From Trileptium ribeirensis (lineage: Eukaryota > Nematoda > Enoplea > Enoplida > Thoracostomopsidae): DNA of 64,000 nt. Made by a program: the position numbers and the translations under genes. The notes beneath the pieces were generated by a model, which searched no databases, was not told where the DNA came from, and worked only from the letters and a program-made list of their open reading frames with translations. Shown in pieces: positions 33,140 through 45,320 of the stretch (position 1 is its first letter; each line of letters begins with the position of its first letter). The DNA lies in NCBI GenBank assembly GCA_030248225.1, contig JASANE010026782.1, positions 1-64,000 on the forward strand, given 5' to 3'.

Positions 33140-34735
33140 ATAAGGCGAACATGCACAAACAAATTTAGCGCCATGGTTTTATGTTTCAAACAAATAATTT
33201 CAGCGCACTTTCATTTAAAACGGATTCGGTAAACAACATTAATGAAAGGCTTTTGTTGCAGGAACTGAAAACGCAACGTTTATGCTACGTTCACTTTATA
33301 ATGTGCTTAACGTTTGGAATCGACGTACCCATAAAGTGTCAGGCACAACCTCGAATGCAAGGTGTTTAACTTTGCAAGGGTAATAAGCTAAGTGTGGTGT
33401 CATTTTTGAGGGTGTCAAGGACACCATGTCTTTGTAATTTATTGACGGTATGCGGCATACCATCTTGTCAATGTGCATATTGCCTGGTATTCTGAAATAT
33501 CGAAATTTTCAAAAAAAAGCAACCAGCGCCTATGGCTTCAGCGCCTTCTGGGGAGCTTAATGTCTGGTCGTGTCGGTCCGGACCTCAGGGGTGCCCTTCC
33601 TGAGCCCCATGAGCATGTATTGATGTGGCCCTATCTGTCTATACGGCAGGGTCGCGACTACAGGGTCACAAATATTTCCAAATGGCAGGGACATTATAAT
33701 GTGAATGTAGGTTGAAATATGTGTACGATTAGAAGTAATTGTAGAAAATATAAATAATCGAATTTTCGATCGTACTGATTAATTATACGTTCGCGATATC
33801 TTCAGTTTCTTATAGCTTTTAATCAAAGGTTTATTGTGATTGGTAAGTATCCACCTAAAGCAGCAAGTTGAAATCAGCACATAAAGGTTTCTGTACATTC
33901 ATCTAGATACCTACTATATATGACCAGATGTTTACAAGACTAAAGTGGTTTTACCTGGTGCAAAATAACCCATTTATGGCATCCCCGGAGTCACTTTACA
34001 AAAAAATAATCAATCTAAACAATCAAATATATACTATTTTGAGTTCTGTATTAGCTTAGCTGTTTAGATATTAGGCACAGAATTTCAGCAGTAACTTTTT
34101 CATTAGTAAGTAAAGTGTTTTTCCTCAATCCTCTTCCGTAAAAATATTTGCTTGTATTCATTGTTATAAAGTGATACCAAAGACCAGTCATATCTATATT
34201 GTTTTAACTCCTCAGGTACATTTCGGTGCAACCCACGAACTTATACCTAGCAATTACCTTGTTTTCCATCTGTACACAGGTTTTTTCAACAGCATAAGTA
34301 TGTACGACTAGATGCTCACAGGCATTGAATCCGGTGAAAGTATACTCGTGATCGAATTTATATTTATAATGTATATAATGATTTGTACTTGGTCTGTATC
34401 AATTTTAGTAGCGATTCATGCATGACTGTTATGTCATGACAATTATTTTGTTTTCTAACGCGTTGTATATTTATTTTCTACATGTGTAATTGTGCAAGCG
34501 GAGCATATATATACTATGTACAAGTATATTTCACAGTAAATTTGCTTGATTTATCTACACACTATGCGGAGCATATCGGGAGGGATTTCACGTATATCTA
34601 GTAGTATAATAGAGGGTCCAAAAGTGCGGCACACCCTAAAGTGCGACGATAATTTTGCATTTCATACTGTATTTTGAGGGCTATTGGTCGTAGAGACTTA
34701 ATTTATTTACAGTTATCGTCCGTTCTTCCTATATA
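33140..34735. other. Mostly AT-rich DNA with a GC-rich islet
   Basis: 33530-33720 (GGTCGTGTCGGTCCGGACCT, CCCCATGAGCATG) is GC-richer and open for 80 codons on the plus strand from 33473, without a recognised domain. The rest is AT-rich with no gene. Confidence 0.35.
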
Positions 34736-34739
34736 GATA

Positions 34740-35560
34740 TGTACTAGTGTACTAGGACCAGTTCTGGCCCTAAAGGATCCCAGCTGCACCACTATTCCTC
34801 TCGATGTGGTGCCCGGACAACCTCGGCTTCCACGACTCCCCGGTGATCTATGCGATGACCTAAAGGGAACCGCTTAGCTTAGCAGGCTGCCGGCGGGTTA
34901 ACCAGGGTGTTCGGCCTGGCCCCTATTTTGGCCCACGTGTCTAGTGGCATGCAGATCCCCTTGAGGGAGAGTCAATCCCTAAGCCTGCTCACAGGTAATA
35001 AGGCTGACTCGCCTTTCCCTCAATTTTATTTAGATCCTGAATGGAGGCGCGATGTCTTATGTTTGAACCCTTAATATGGCAGTGAATTCTGCTATTTGGA
35101 TCCGAGGCTATTACCGATTTCTTAATGGGTAGAGCCTGACTTGGTTTATGGGACTACCTAAAGATCGTATTCGGTTGTGACTCTGATTGTTAAACTGCCA
35201 GGTAGTGAGCCGAATGGAGGTTTCGTCCTCTCTCCTTTTGCAAGGGAGCTCCTAAATCAGATTGAACATATCGCTAGGTGAATTATTGAACACTCTAACA
35301 TTTTATTCATGTACAACATAGGCGCTCATGCGCTTATGAATATATGTAAGTTATTTACACAATTGACAAGTCGGGTACCGCGCAGGGCACCCCGTTGTGA
35401 ATTTAAACAGTGAGGTGAATCCTAATCAGACCCCTGATGGGAACGTGAAAAGTTCGGTTCAGCTTGCGTCTACATTTTATGCCCCAGGGACTGTGTTGCC
35501 CGCCTGACAGTACACAGGTGTAAACTTTCCTTGTCAACTACTTTGTCTGCTTTCCTGTAA
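34740..35560. repeat. Unidentified GC-richer block
   Basis: Composition changes abruptly from AT-rich to mixed GC at about 34740 (GGACCAGTTCTGGCCCTAAA). It has many short GC words and no long open frame, with possible structure such as GCGCTCATGCGC. It looks like a non-coding RNA or the body of a repeat, but I cannot assign it. Confidence 0.4.
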
Positions 35561-35599
35561 AATACTCCATACTCTCATTGTTAAACACTCTTTTCAATC

Positions 35600-36400
35600 T
35601 GTATTTCATCCATGTGAGGACCGTTCACTGAGCCCGGATGCCAGCTGCGAATCGCCAGAATTGATAGTTAATTGAAAGGTCTGCCTGCGTCAGGGACAGA
35701 TAGAAAACAGGAGCCCTTATCAAAAAGGGAAAGACGCTGCCGCGTCTCCCGGACTTTGCTTGCCTTGTACGGATTTTTGGATTTGACATGAAAATGTGGC
35801 GCTGTATCGAAGCCCACCGTGTCTAAACGGTTCATGGGCTCGCGCCTATAAATTTCTTTCACAGAAAAGGTTGGGGAAACAATCACTTTGTAGTCTTCTC
35901 AGGGTCGTCGCTCGACTAACGGGGGCGAGCACACACACTTATTTACAATTTGACTCAGCTATGCGTCGCAGCTGACTCCGTCTCGTTTCCTAATTTAGTA
36001 ATCCGCTCCTCCGAGTGCCTTTGAATTAAAATGGATATCCGCAGTCATTTGCAAGCATGCATAGGGCGCGTGCTGCCGCGGCCCTCAGTAAAATGTCTAG
36101 TTTGAGAACCAAAGAAAGCTGTGCTGGTTTAAGTTTAAAACACTTCGGATACCCCTGCATGGTTAGGATAGTAGATTTGCAAAACCGTGAGAAGTGGGGA
36201 AAACAACGCACGAAAGGTCCTGATACGTCACTCCCTATGGAGCAACCGCATCGACCCATCTATAGTTGTTACATTGTTAAAATTGCGTGACGGGGTGCTC
36301 TACCGTGTCTAAACGGCCTGAGACCCGTCTGCATTTTGGGTTGAACGATAGAATTTTCATTGAGATGGAAACAAATCTCAGAGTTGAAGCTCGAACTTAT
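35600..36400. repeat. LTR-like or satellite-like block with repeated 15-nt motif
   Basis: ACCGTGTCTAAACGG occurs at 35816-35830 and 36302-36316, and with one extra A at 36726-36741. After the second and third copies the sequences stay similar (CCTGAGA/CCTGGAAGA, then CTCAG..AAGGCTCGAA..CTAGCG..GGATCC-like). This suggests diverged units of about 420-490 nt that extend into the next repeat. Confidence 0.5.
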
Positions 36401-38820
36401 GGGGCTAGCGTCAGGGGTTCCATTTTCAAATTTTTGCTTGAATTGTTTCTCGCGTGCAAATGACTGCGTCCGTCCCGAGCGGACCGCTCTCTCTTCTTCT
36501 TCCCCATTACGGGGTCTTTAAGTCGTGTGACCTGGAGTGGTTCTTATAGATTTTCTATGACTTAGGCTCGACTCAAGCTAAGACTTCGAAAGCGAGCACG
36601 GATGGAGCACTAATCGAAAGAAGCTCCATTATCTCTTGAAGGTCATTTAAAAAATTAGACTTGTTTCATAGTGCCAATTTGTGGCGGGATCTTAAACTGT
36701 TTGATGAAAATTATTACAGTCTTCTACCGTGTCTAAAACGGCCTGGAAGACTGGGTTTTTAAAACGACCTTACGGAGAATGATTTGCTGAAACGCTCAGG
36801 GATCAAGGCTCGAAATTTTGATGAGAAGCCTAGCGCGGATCCTTATTAATGCTCAACTCACTTCTGCCTGAGCGGCTGCCTCCAGGTCAACACGCTACTA
36901 GTTTCCTGCTTTAACCGCCTTACCTAAATTCCAAGCCTTGCCTCGAAACCTAAACTCAAAACCTTACTCACCCCGTGTTATTTCCTAATCCCCGTTCACA
37001 TCACTAAAATTATAAATTTTTCGCCCCCCGGGTCTAAAATAAAAATGGCGACCCGGCGAGCGGGGAACCAGTCGAGATTTTTTAAAATTTTGTGAACCAT
37101 TTTAGCGTGCACCTTATCGACAGCGTCGGGATCGCACTTGCGGGTGCGCCGAATGTCCTTCGGACGAACCAGCACCAGCAAGAGCGACCCCTCCTAATCA
37201 ATTTTTTGAAGCCAGAAAAATCACCAGGGGAGCCTCCGTCCTGTTTCTACACAGTAGGAGACGCCCCTGACAAGAAAAGTAGAAACAAAAACGAAAAGCC
37301 AAAAGCTGGAAAACAAAAAGGCGACAACCGCCAAACTAAACAGCAAAATAGAGCCGCCAACTCTGACGACTCTTGTCCCGACTGGTCCCAATGCTGCACT
37401 GGGTCTTTCCTTTTTATACTCGAGCTACCCCCCCCCTTTTCTTGCTTTTGCTTTAGCCCTTTGGCGTGCCGACTCTGCACTTCTATCGAGCCCTACAAAT
37501 TTGAAAAACAAACTATAAACGTCTCTAAACATTCTTAAGCCCTAACAGGGAAACAGTGTAATAAAACAACAATATAACGATGGCTGTGAGAGGCTGGTCA
37601 CTGCTGGGCAGTTAAAAGCAACAACGGCGACAACAAGAAATTTAGCTGCAATATGGCCGACGGCTGCCAAACAAGAAAAACCTCGCGCTGGCCGGCGCGG
37701 CAAATTTAAAATGGCCAACTATACGAGCGCTCAGAGCGCCGAAATTTAACCAGGATGCGCACGTACTTTAGGTGATTGCGGATTAACGGAAAACAGTAGG
37801 CGGCCGGGGGCAGGAGCAGGTTCATGCCCTGGCAGGTCGCCTACTGGTAAAAATATCAGATTTAACATATCTCCTGTAGGTGGCCTGTTAGAGGCCGTTT
37901 TGCACGCTGAGAACGGAAAATTTTGGTGTCCCGGGAGGATTATCGAGGTCCTGCTCGGACCAGTTAAGTTAGGTGGCCCCGGTTTTCAGTGGGACAGCTA
38001 GGGTGAGACCCGGTGGAGGTGCTGAGCTTGAAAAATTGGGGAGTTTTGGTTATTTTTGGTTGAGATTTAAGTCTTTGAAAATTGGGTGTTTAAACGCTTA
38101 GTTGAGTGTCCGTAAGTACTTAGGAGTAGGAGATAAATTGACCCGAACCCACAATTTAGAAACCCAACAGGCTCCTTAGAATAATTAGGTAGGCCCGCTT
38201 GGCCTTGAGTGCTTGGAAAATAGAAAAATTTTCACTTTGACGCCCTCTGGTAAAATGCCGTTATGAGAGATTTTGTCCCTACTTCGATTGCTTTGATCCT
38301 TCGCACCGCACTCCGCAATTTAACTATACTGTGATTGCATGTCAGGACAGGTCCTCGAGATCCGAGGGTCAACAAAATTTTCCCTTCACATTTTGATAAA
38401 GATTCTGCACGACGCCCCCAACCCATCCTGACACGCAGTATTACCATAAAAATGAAATAAAGTAAAATTTTCAGCACAACACATTATCAATATATCTATA
38501 CATATATATAACAACATTAAATCATCATTAGGGGTCGACCGGATACCTCAAGTTGGGAGTCCTATCATTCCATTGTGGTGCCAATATCACCCCGTGCACC
38601 TCGGGCGGGTGGAGCGTGACAATATGACAAATCACAATTATGGTACATTTTTATTTTTTATAACAGCAATGAACGATACGCAATATAGTATCCAAGTCAC
38701 GCTCCACCGGTATCCGATCGCCCGTCGCACCCGTTTTCCCAACTTTGACCTTAATTTAGCTGATTTTCCCTATTTGAATATCTTGTTGAAATCCCTAAAA
38801 TTTCGGGCTGTTACACTAGG
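36400..38820 (+). repeat. 2.4-kb direct repeat, left copy
   Basis: Blocks match the right copy in the same order: CGTGCAAATGAC (36453), GGGAACCAGTCGA (37061), CAACCGCCAAAC (37327), GGCGGCCGG (37801), TTAGAGGCCGTTT (37888), GGTGGCCCCGGTTTTCAGT (37973), a GGACAGGTC../CCTGACACGCAG pair (38345-38433), TCGACCGGATACC and GGGCTGTTACA (ending about 38816). Internal stretches differ, so both copies are old. ATGGCGACCCGGCGAGCGGG at 37044 resembles the primer-binding end of Ty3/gypsy LTRs. It may be an LTR or a tandem duplicate. Confidence 0.6.
38530..38720. repeat. Nested palindrome within the direct repeat
   Basis: GGTGGAGCGTGAC (38608-38620) and GTCACGCTCCACC (38696-38708) are perfect 13-nt inverted repeats. 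Outside them CGACCGGATACC (38535-38546) pairs with GGTATCCGATCG (38709-38720) with one mismatch. The right copy keeps a damaged version (GGTCGAGCGTTAT and ATCACGCTCCACGGTATCCGG at 41985-42105). Confidence 0.8.
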
Positions 38821-39750
38821 ACCAGGTATGTGTAGTGTGTATAATTTAAACCCTAACTGTGGTTCCAAGGGTCTGTTCTGGGTTCTCGCATAGCAAAAGT
38901 AACTTAGGGACAACCTTGGAGCTGACCGCAGGTGCATCATTTAAGGTCGTGAATTCATACTTCCTATTGGACAACATTTAGGGTTTGAGCTGTTTTTAGA
39001 GGCCAATTCACGTGATAGTTATATGGATCTCCGCTATAATAAATTTGATTTCCGTCGATCATAACTTACTGTTTCTAACAATTCATTTCCTGAGGCGAGA
39101 GCCTAGTCTGAACTGTCTTATTAAAAATTTGTAAACTCTGGCAATCTCCTAATCGGAGAACAACGAGCACAACCACATCAGCTATTTACTGATTGAAAAC
39201 ATGATTATGAATATACCACAATTTGCAACGACCCATAGTTTCAATGTTTATTTCAAAGCGTACCGCGCAGGCACACAATTCAACTGCATAACCATTGACG
39301 TGATTCCCTACCGAAGGCTTAACATGTCCACTCTATGCCTATTTTCAGTTTCATGCAGTGAACTTTGGGTTGCTCATCCAATTTTACGTTCTCTTTTATG
39401 GATTTAAAAATCAGGTTTGATCAATTGTCCAGCGTTGGTAACCCTCTTGCGCAAATAAGTTGTGTATTTCAATGTTAGAGAACAGCGAGCTTCTTTGAAA
39501 TATCAGGAGGGCAGTAGCTCGGTCACGAGGGTACGAACTGAATTAAATTTTAGACACGCTGGTCTCTTAGCGTTCATGGCGGAGTCCACCTGTTTCGTAT
39601 TTTGAAGATTTCTCGGGGACTTCAAAATAACTATATCCTTTTCCAGGCCCGTCGCCATTTACATCATTTGACCTCCGCGATACTTAACCAATGATTTTCA
39701 CATGAAGAAGAACCCGGTACGGTAGGTGTTTAGCGTTTACGGGGAGGTCG
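38821..39750. other. Spacer between the two 2.4-kb repeats
   Basis: AT-rich to mixed DNA with no pol, gag or other recognised gene. If the flanks are LTRs, the element is a non-autonomous one with almost no internal coding. Confidence 0.4.
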
Positions 39751-42185
39751 GCAACGGCCAAAATTCGTACTTCACGTGCAAATGACTTTCCTGTCTTTTT
39801 TCCTGGTCAACCAGATGACTCAATCACTACTGGAGCCAGCTGCGCGTTACCGTCGTCGTCGAATTCTCAAACCCCTCGACTACCACTACGTTGCAAATTC
39901 ATTCATTTGTTGGAGATACCTGGGAAATGTAAAAAGAGGGCGGAAGGCTGTCAGTGCTCTTATGGCGTGTCAGATCAGCTCGCCTAGGGCCACAGACGCC
40001 TGCTTTATGTTAAAAATCAACAGGGCTCCCGGTTATTGTTGCTGCACGATTTGGGGACACCCGTTCGAAGCGAAATTGGCACGATTTCTTCACAATGGAA
40101 CTGCCCGGAAATCTCACGATGTTGTAAACCAGCGACGGTGATCGCGACTGCCTCCAAGTTCGACCTACTCCGCTAGCTCTCTCTCCCTGTCGCATGAACA
40201 AATATATCTTTAAAGCAGACGCTCATCGGACCAAAGAGAAAACTCAAAAACAGACGGTCCGACAATCTGGGAACCAGTCGACAAAGCGGCGGGCCATGAT
40301 TTTGCGAATAATTTGTCAGTTTTGAAATTATGGCTGGGCACAATATTTACGGGCGCGCGACGCATCCTTCAGACGGTCCAACACCCACTAAGGCGGCCCT
40401 GTGTGGATCGAGAGATCCTGAGAATTGAAAGCTCCAGGCGTGGCTCTCCACCGTTGCTGCACGGCGAGAAATCTCTCCGTGTGAATTAAAAGAAAGCGGC
40501 AAGAAAGTAAAAGCGTGGCGCCGAAAACCAAAAACCATTTCCATAGCAACAACCGCCAAACAAAATAAGAACAAACCTAGACTGTTCCCGACGCCAAATC
40601 GTGCAGTCTACTTTTATACCTGTGCTTAGCTCCCCTCTTCCGATGTCTCTTTTGCCCCTCGCCATGTTCCGGGAAAATTCAAAATTTTAAAATTCGCATT
40701 CCGCCATATAACACAATAACATATATATAAAGCAAACAACAAAAGGAGATTATTGATGTCGATGGCTCCAACACTAATAGTGGGCATTGTCACTTGGTAT
40801 AAACGAAAAACAACGTACACAGCAATCAGTGGGCGAACAGTACCAAAAACCATAAATTTCGGGCTGGTCGGACAAAGATAAAATATATCAGGGCTTAGGG
40901 CGCTCTGAACAACCAGAAATTTTAATGTTTTATTATATTTTAAGCAGCGGAGAGGAATAGGCGGCCGGAGGCGGGATCAGGTGCCTGCTCTGGCTGGTCC
41001 CCTCAGGAAAATTTTAGTGTAAGCCCAATAGGTGGCTTGTTAGAGGCCGTTTCAGGCGTCGAAAGCAATAAAATTTTGTGCCCAAGTGGGTTATCCGTGT
41101 ACTGGGACCAGTGGGAGGTGGGTGGCCCCGGTTTTCAGTAATATAGAATATAAGGACCCGTAGTAGCGCAGGGATTATAAAATCGGGGAGTTCTGGTTAA
41201 TTTTGTTGTCCTTTTTGGATTTGAGAAATGGATGTTTAAGCGCCTAGTTAGGGGTCGCTAAGTACTTACTGGTGAGGGATAGATTGTCGTGAATGAGTGA
41301 TCCTGACACCTTATGGGCACCTAATGATGATTCAATAACCTTCGTCTAGTCCAGGGTAGGGCACGGGAAAAAACCAACGGAAAAAATGTTTTTTGTGGTC
41401 CGAGTTTTTTTGCGGAAAAAATCAACCATGGACTACCCTAGTTGCAGGAAAAATCTAAAATTTAGTGAACTTAAATGTCCACATTAACATGATGTTCCTT
41501 TCAGGTGCTCTTAATAGTTTCCGTTCTACTCCTTTGTCTCTGGTTCCATTGGAAGACCCAAAATTACGTATACGACAAATTATCGTCTCTCCAACGTGCC
41601 AGGACAGGTCTTCTCGAGGGTTGCAAATCGGTACGTATAAATTCCGCGCTGCGACCCGACCCGTCCTGACACGCAGCACACTACATTTTGGCAACACATT
41701 AAATATTATATCGATGTTTGGCGTGCGCACCGGGATTAGCCGAAGGACGCCGAAATCACAGAAACAACCCGATGAGTATGCGAGTTCTGGCCATTGTCCC
41801 CGTACCATCCAAGTGCGCACCATTTTTTTTCACTACGCAATTAAACATTATTATAATTAATATTATTATTACCAACATAATTAACCATTCAATGATTTGA
41901 CTTGGTTCATTATTTCGGGATCGACTGGATACATACGAGTTGGTATTATGGTTATTCTAGTGTAGTGCGAAAATCACCCCTTCAACTCGGGCTGGTCGAG
42001 CGTTATAACATGTGCACATGATCTCAATGTATTGTTTATTTCAATTGCAACAACGATTTATTTACCCATCATTATTAGGATCACGCTCCACGGTATCCGG
42101 CCGCCCGTTAAATTAAACTTGCCATTTTTTGTACCCTCGTCGAATAACTTTCAAGTTTTATAAAAACTCGGGCTGTTACAGCTGC
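39750..42185 (+). repeat. 2.4-kb direct repeat, right copy
   Basis: It carries the blocks listed for the left copy at offsets of about 3.16-3.36 kb: CGTGCAAATGAC (39775), GGGAACCAGTCGA (40269), CAACCGCCAAAC (40551), GGCGGCCGG (40961), TTAGAGGCCGTTT (41039), GGTGGCCCCGGTTTTCAGT (41121), CCAGGACAGGTC../CCTGACACGCAG (41600-41676), TCGACTGGATACA (41930) and GGGCTGTTACAG (ending about 42181). A 121-codon open frame at 39776-40141 is probably fortuitous. Confidence 0.6.
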
Positions 42186-42411
42186 TGTGTAATATTATTT
42201 TGTTCATCCTATCACTACTTTTTGTCGTTATATTCGGATTTTAAAGCCTTTAATTTCACTGAAACACTTGTAGTGTTCAGTAGAGCACATGTAAGTTTTT
42301 AATATTTTATGTAATTTTTTCGGTTTCGTACAGGTAAATGTCACACAGTGGTCCTAGGAGGTTTATTTATCGGTTATAGGGAGCCCAAGATTCTGCCTGA
42401 GATGTGGCCAG

Positions 42412-42724
42412 ATTCTGAAGAATCCCTGTGGGAATATGACCTTCGAGTGGTATCATTCTTCACTGATAAAGTATTTTGTTTGTTGCTTCGGCCCATGTCA
42501 AATTTATGGGCCGAAATATATTTCATGCGGACTATGTCAACTTTAGGGCCGAGGTATAATGCATGCCATGCCTGAATAATTCCTGTGGGAATATGCCCTT
42601 CGAGTTGTATCATTGTTAATTGATTAGTTATTTTGGTTGTTGCTTCGGCCCATGTCAAATTTATCGGCCAGAGTATAATGGATGCGGCCCATGTCAACAT
42701 TAGGGGCCGAGGTATAGTGCATGC
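42412..42724. repeat. Tandem duplication with unit of about 158 bp
   Basis: CCTGTGGGAATATG (42425 and 42582), TTGCTTCGGCCCATGTCAAA (42483 and 42640) and GGGCCGAGGTATA.TGCATGCC (42546 and 42704) recur in order. The second unit runs into the repeat also found at 32.9-33.1 kb. Confidence 0.8.
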
Positions 42725-43066
42725 CACGCCGTTCTCGATATACTAAGCGTTATTCTTAGCCGAAGCAAAGATTCCTATATGAGCCGTGTACTAAGCCTAA
42801 GCCGGGAAGGGGGCGGGTTGCCGCCCCAGAACCCCCCGCTCTAAAGTTGTTCTTTTTTCTACCGTATTAATGTCAGGCCCCTAAAGTTGAATGTGCCGTT
42901 GCTTGTACGTAATCTACTTTTGATTAAATTTTACTACAAAATGCTGTCGCACTTTTGGAGGCTCTACTACATTAGGTTTAGTGTTACGTTACAGGTAAGG
43001 CTTAGGGCCCTCTTGAACATCATAACGGTAACTTTATTTGAAATTTAAATTGTGGCCTACCCGAGA

Positions 43067-43264
43067 GAAGCTAAGAACCCCAGGTCAACGGGCTTCCCGA
43101 GAAGACTATAATTATTGTGCTGTAGCTCTAGCGAAGATTTTTAATCAAGTTTTTTGATCTAGCTAGAAGCTACGAATCCCAGGTCAACGGGCTTCCCGAG
43201 AGGACTATAATTATTGTGCTGTAGCTCTAGCGAAGATTTTTAATCAAGTTTTTTGGTCTAGCTA
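43067..43264. repeat. Near-perfect 99-bp tandem duplication
   Basis: Two units start GAAGCTA(A/C)GAA(C/T)CCCAGGTC, continue through AACGGGCTTCCCGAGA, ACTATAATTATTGTGCTGTA and GCTCTAGCGAAGATTTTTAA, and end AAGTTTTTTG(A/G)TCTAGCTAG. They differ at only a few positions, so the duplication is much younger than its surroundings. Confidence 0.9.
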
Positions 43265-44550
43265 GACAGTACACAGCTTTTTGCATGGATAGGCCTTGTG
43301 GAAACGGTTCGAACAGTGCCTTTGACCCGTTGCTGAGAAACCGGGAAGACGTAGATTTCGTTTTTTTCCTTTTTTTACACAGGCATCTAAGTTGCCAGAA
43401 TCTTGTGGTGTTGTGTCTAAAAAAGTTTGGACGTTGAATTTTCTTAGGTGTACAAAGTTTTTAAGTGTTTTTCCATGGATTTAAATTTTGTCTACCAAAC
43501 ACAATATTTTTACTTGCATGGATATTGGGGTCAAAGTAAAAACCGGTTTTTAATTTAAAGTTAAAAGTGCGAAGTATTCTTCTGCCGAATATTGCTCTGC
43601 ACGTTTATAGCTCTTTCGACCGATCGTTGGCATTTTTCACGAGATGGATTTTGAATGAATTTCTCGAACTAGGAAAAAAATTCAAAACTCCGTACGAGAA
43701 ATGTTTCGTATTTTTACAAAAAAATGAGTCAAGAAATTTGATTGAGATATTTTTGAAATGAAGGAAGTAGATACATTCTGGAGATTCACAATTACAATTT
43801 ATACGGATCCCTAAAAATTCTAAGTCCAGCAGTCATAGCTATATGCTTGTGATTTATGATTTGGGCGGTTCACATGGTCATTTCTGTGGATCAGGTACTT
43901 CTTACGTGGCGTTTAACATCAAGGCGGATCTGTGATACGTCACCGATATCTATTGACAGATCACAGAATCATCCCATAGCCCTCGGAGCCGGAGATTTAG
44001 TCCCCAGAAACAGATTTTCAGCGTCGTGGGTTATTATCTTCGGATTTGATTTGTATATATTGACTGAAATAGTGATTCAACTTGGGTAGTTTATTGACTT
44101 TCTGAGCACCATATCGATGATCCTAAAAATAAACTAACGATCCTCCCGGTGATCAAAAAATTCGGCTTTTCACATCTGGTTCGGTTAAAATGCAATTTAG
44201 GTTCTCTAAAAAGTAAACTTGATTAAATCGGGCACTCTTGACATTGCACACTAATATTGGACAATATTTTGAATACCTACTTACTTTCATATTCATGTAA
44301 AACCGTGCTGATGGGGAGCTCAAAATCAGGGATTTCGTCTCTGCTCGCCCGTCACTAACAGTGAAATAAACTGTTTCGCAGTTGCCTCCTGGTATATGTT
44401 TCGTTCAAAAAAATAAAAAAGGTTGCGAAAAAATAGTCTACATAACATTTGAAAATGCAGAATTGGCTTGGTAAAAATAAAAGTGTTTTTTAGTCGTAAC
44501 AGTTTTCATTGTCATACCTCACTCACTAAAACATCGAAACAATTTTTCTT
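43265..44550. other. AT-rich DNA, nothing recognised
   Basis: Short open frames only (for example 43567-43761 and 43856-44089), without motif or splice support. Confidence 0.35.
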
Positions 44551-44559
44551 AATGCTTTT

Positions 44560-45320
44560 CGCACAGTATCTCTGTATGGAAGGGGGTAGGGCAGTGGGAT
44601 GTTTTGTGGGAGGGTTGATGGAAGAGTTGTTGAAAATAGAAAATTTAGAATAGTATGGTTAGAAAAATAAGTTTTCAGAAGGTGGGAAACAGAAGGGTGA
44701 GTTAATGTGGCATTAAGAAGGGAATAGAAAGTGGAAAAATTGGTAACATTTGCACGTTTAGGAAAAGTTTGATGCAGTAGGCTAGAGTGGGATACAAGGC
44801 AGGGGAGAAATATAAATAATAAACAATAAAATAAAGTAATATATATGGGAAAAAGGGAAAAGTGTTTTAGAAAAGAATGCGAATGGGAAAGGGTATTGTA
44901 GGGGCATAACTTAGGAGATTCAATTTGGAGAATTTTAGCAAAAGTCAAAAGAAGGAAGGGTTGTAGGGGAGAAGGGTAGTAGTGGAAGGGAAAGAAGCCA
45001 GGGAAAGGGAAGGAATATATTTTTCTTTATAGAAGGTAATTCGGGGAGTTTTGGGGACGTTAGAAAGATTGAAATTATTGTATGTAGTATCATTTAGTTT
45101 ATTAAAATTGGCGAATTTAAAAAAAGCGAAAGTGGTAGGGAGAGGAGAAGGAAACGTGGGAGAGTGCGTGCAGAAAGTGGTGGTGGAAAAGGAAGAAATG
45201 TAGTCTGGGTAATGGAAGGTAATTTGGGGAATTTGGGGGAAATCTGAGAAACGATATAGAAAGAAAATGTTTTATTTGAAATTAGTTAAGAAGAAAGAAG
45301 GTCAAAGATGGCTTTTAATT
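44560..45320. repeat. Strand-asymmetric purine-rich tract
   Basis: The plus strand is strongly biased to G and A over about 750 nt (words such as GGAAGGGAAAGAAG, GGTGGTGGAAAAGG, AGGAGAAGGAAACG) with very few C. The 140-codon minus-strand open frame at 44526-44948 (rich in S, L, F, P) is explained by this bias. Repeated GGTAATTTGGGGA-type words hint at decayed tandem repeats. Confidence 0.6.

Noticed and set aside
34740..35560. Ribosomal RNA fragment
   Set aside because: I could not match any conserved rRNA core sequence; the block is left unidentified.
37092..37538. A 148-codon open frame after a primer-binding-like sequence (gag candidate)
   Set aside because: It has no gag motifs. The direct repeat partner at 40.3-40.7 kb does not preserve the frame.
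44526..44948. A 140-codon minus-strand protein
   Set aside because: The open frame is explained by the pyrimidine-rich strand bias; there are no motifs, and the composition is repetitive S/L/F/P.
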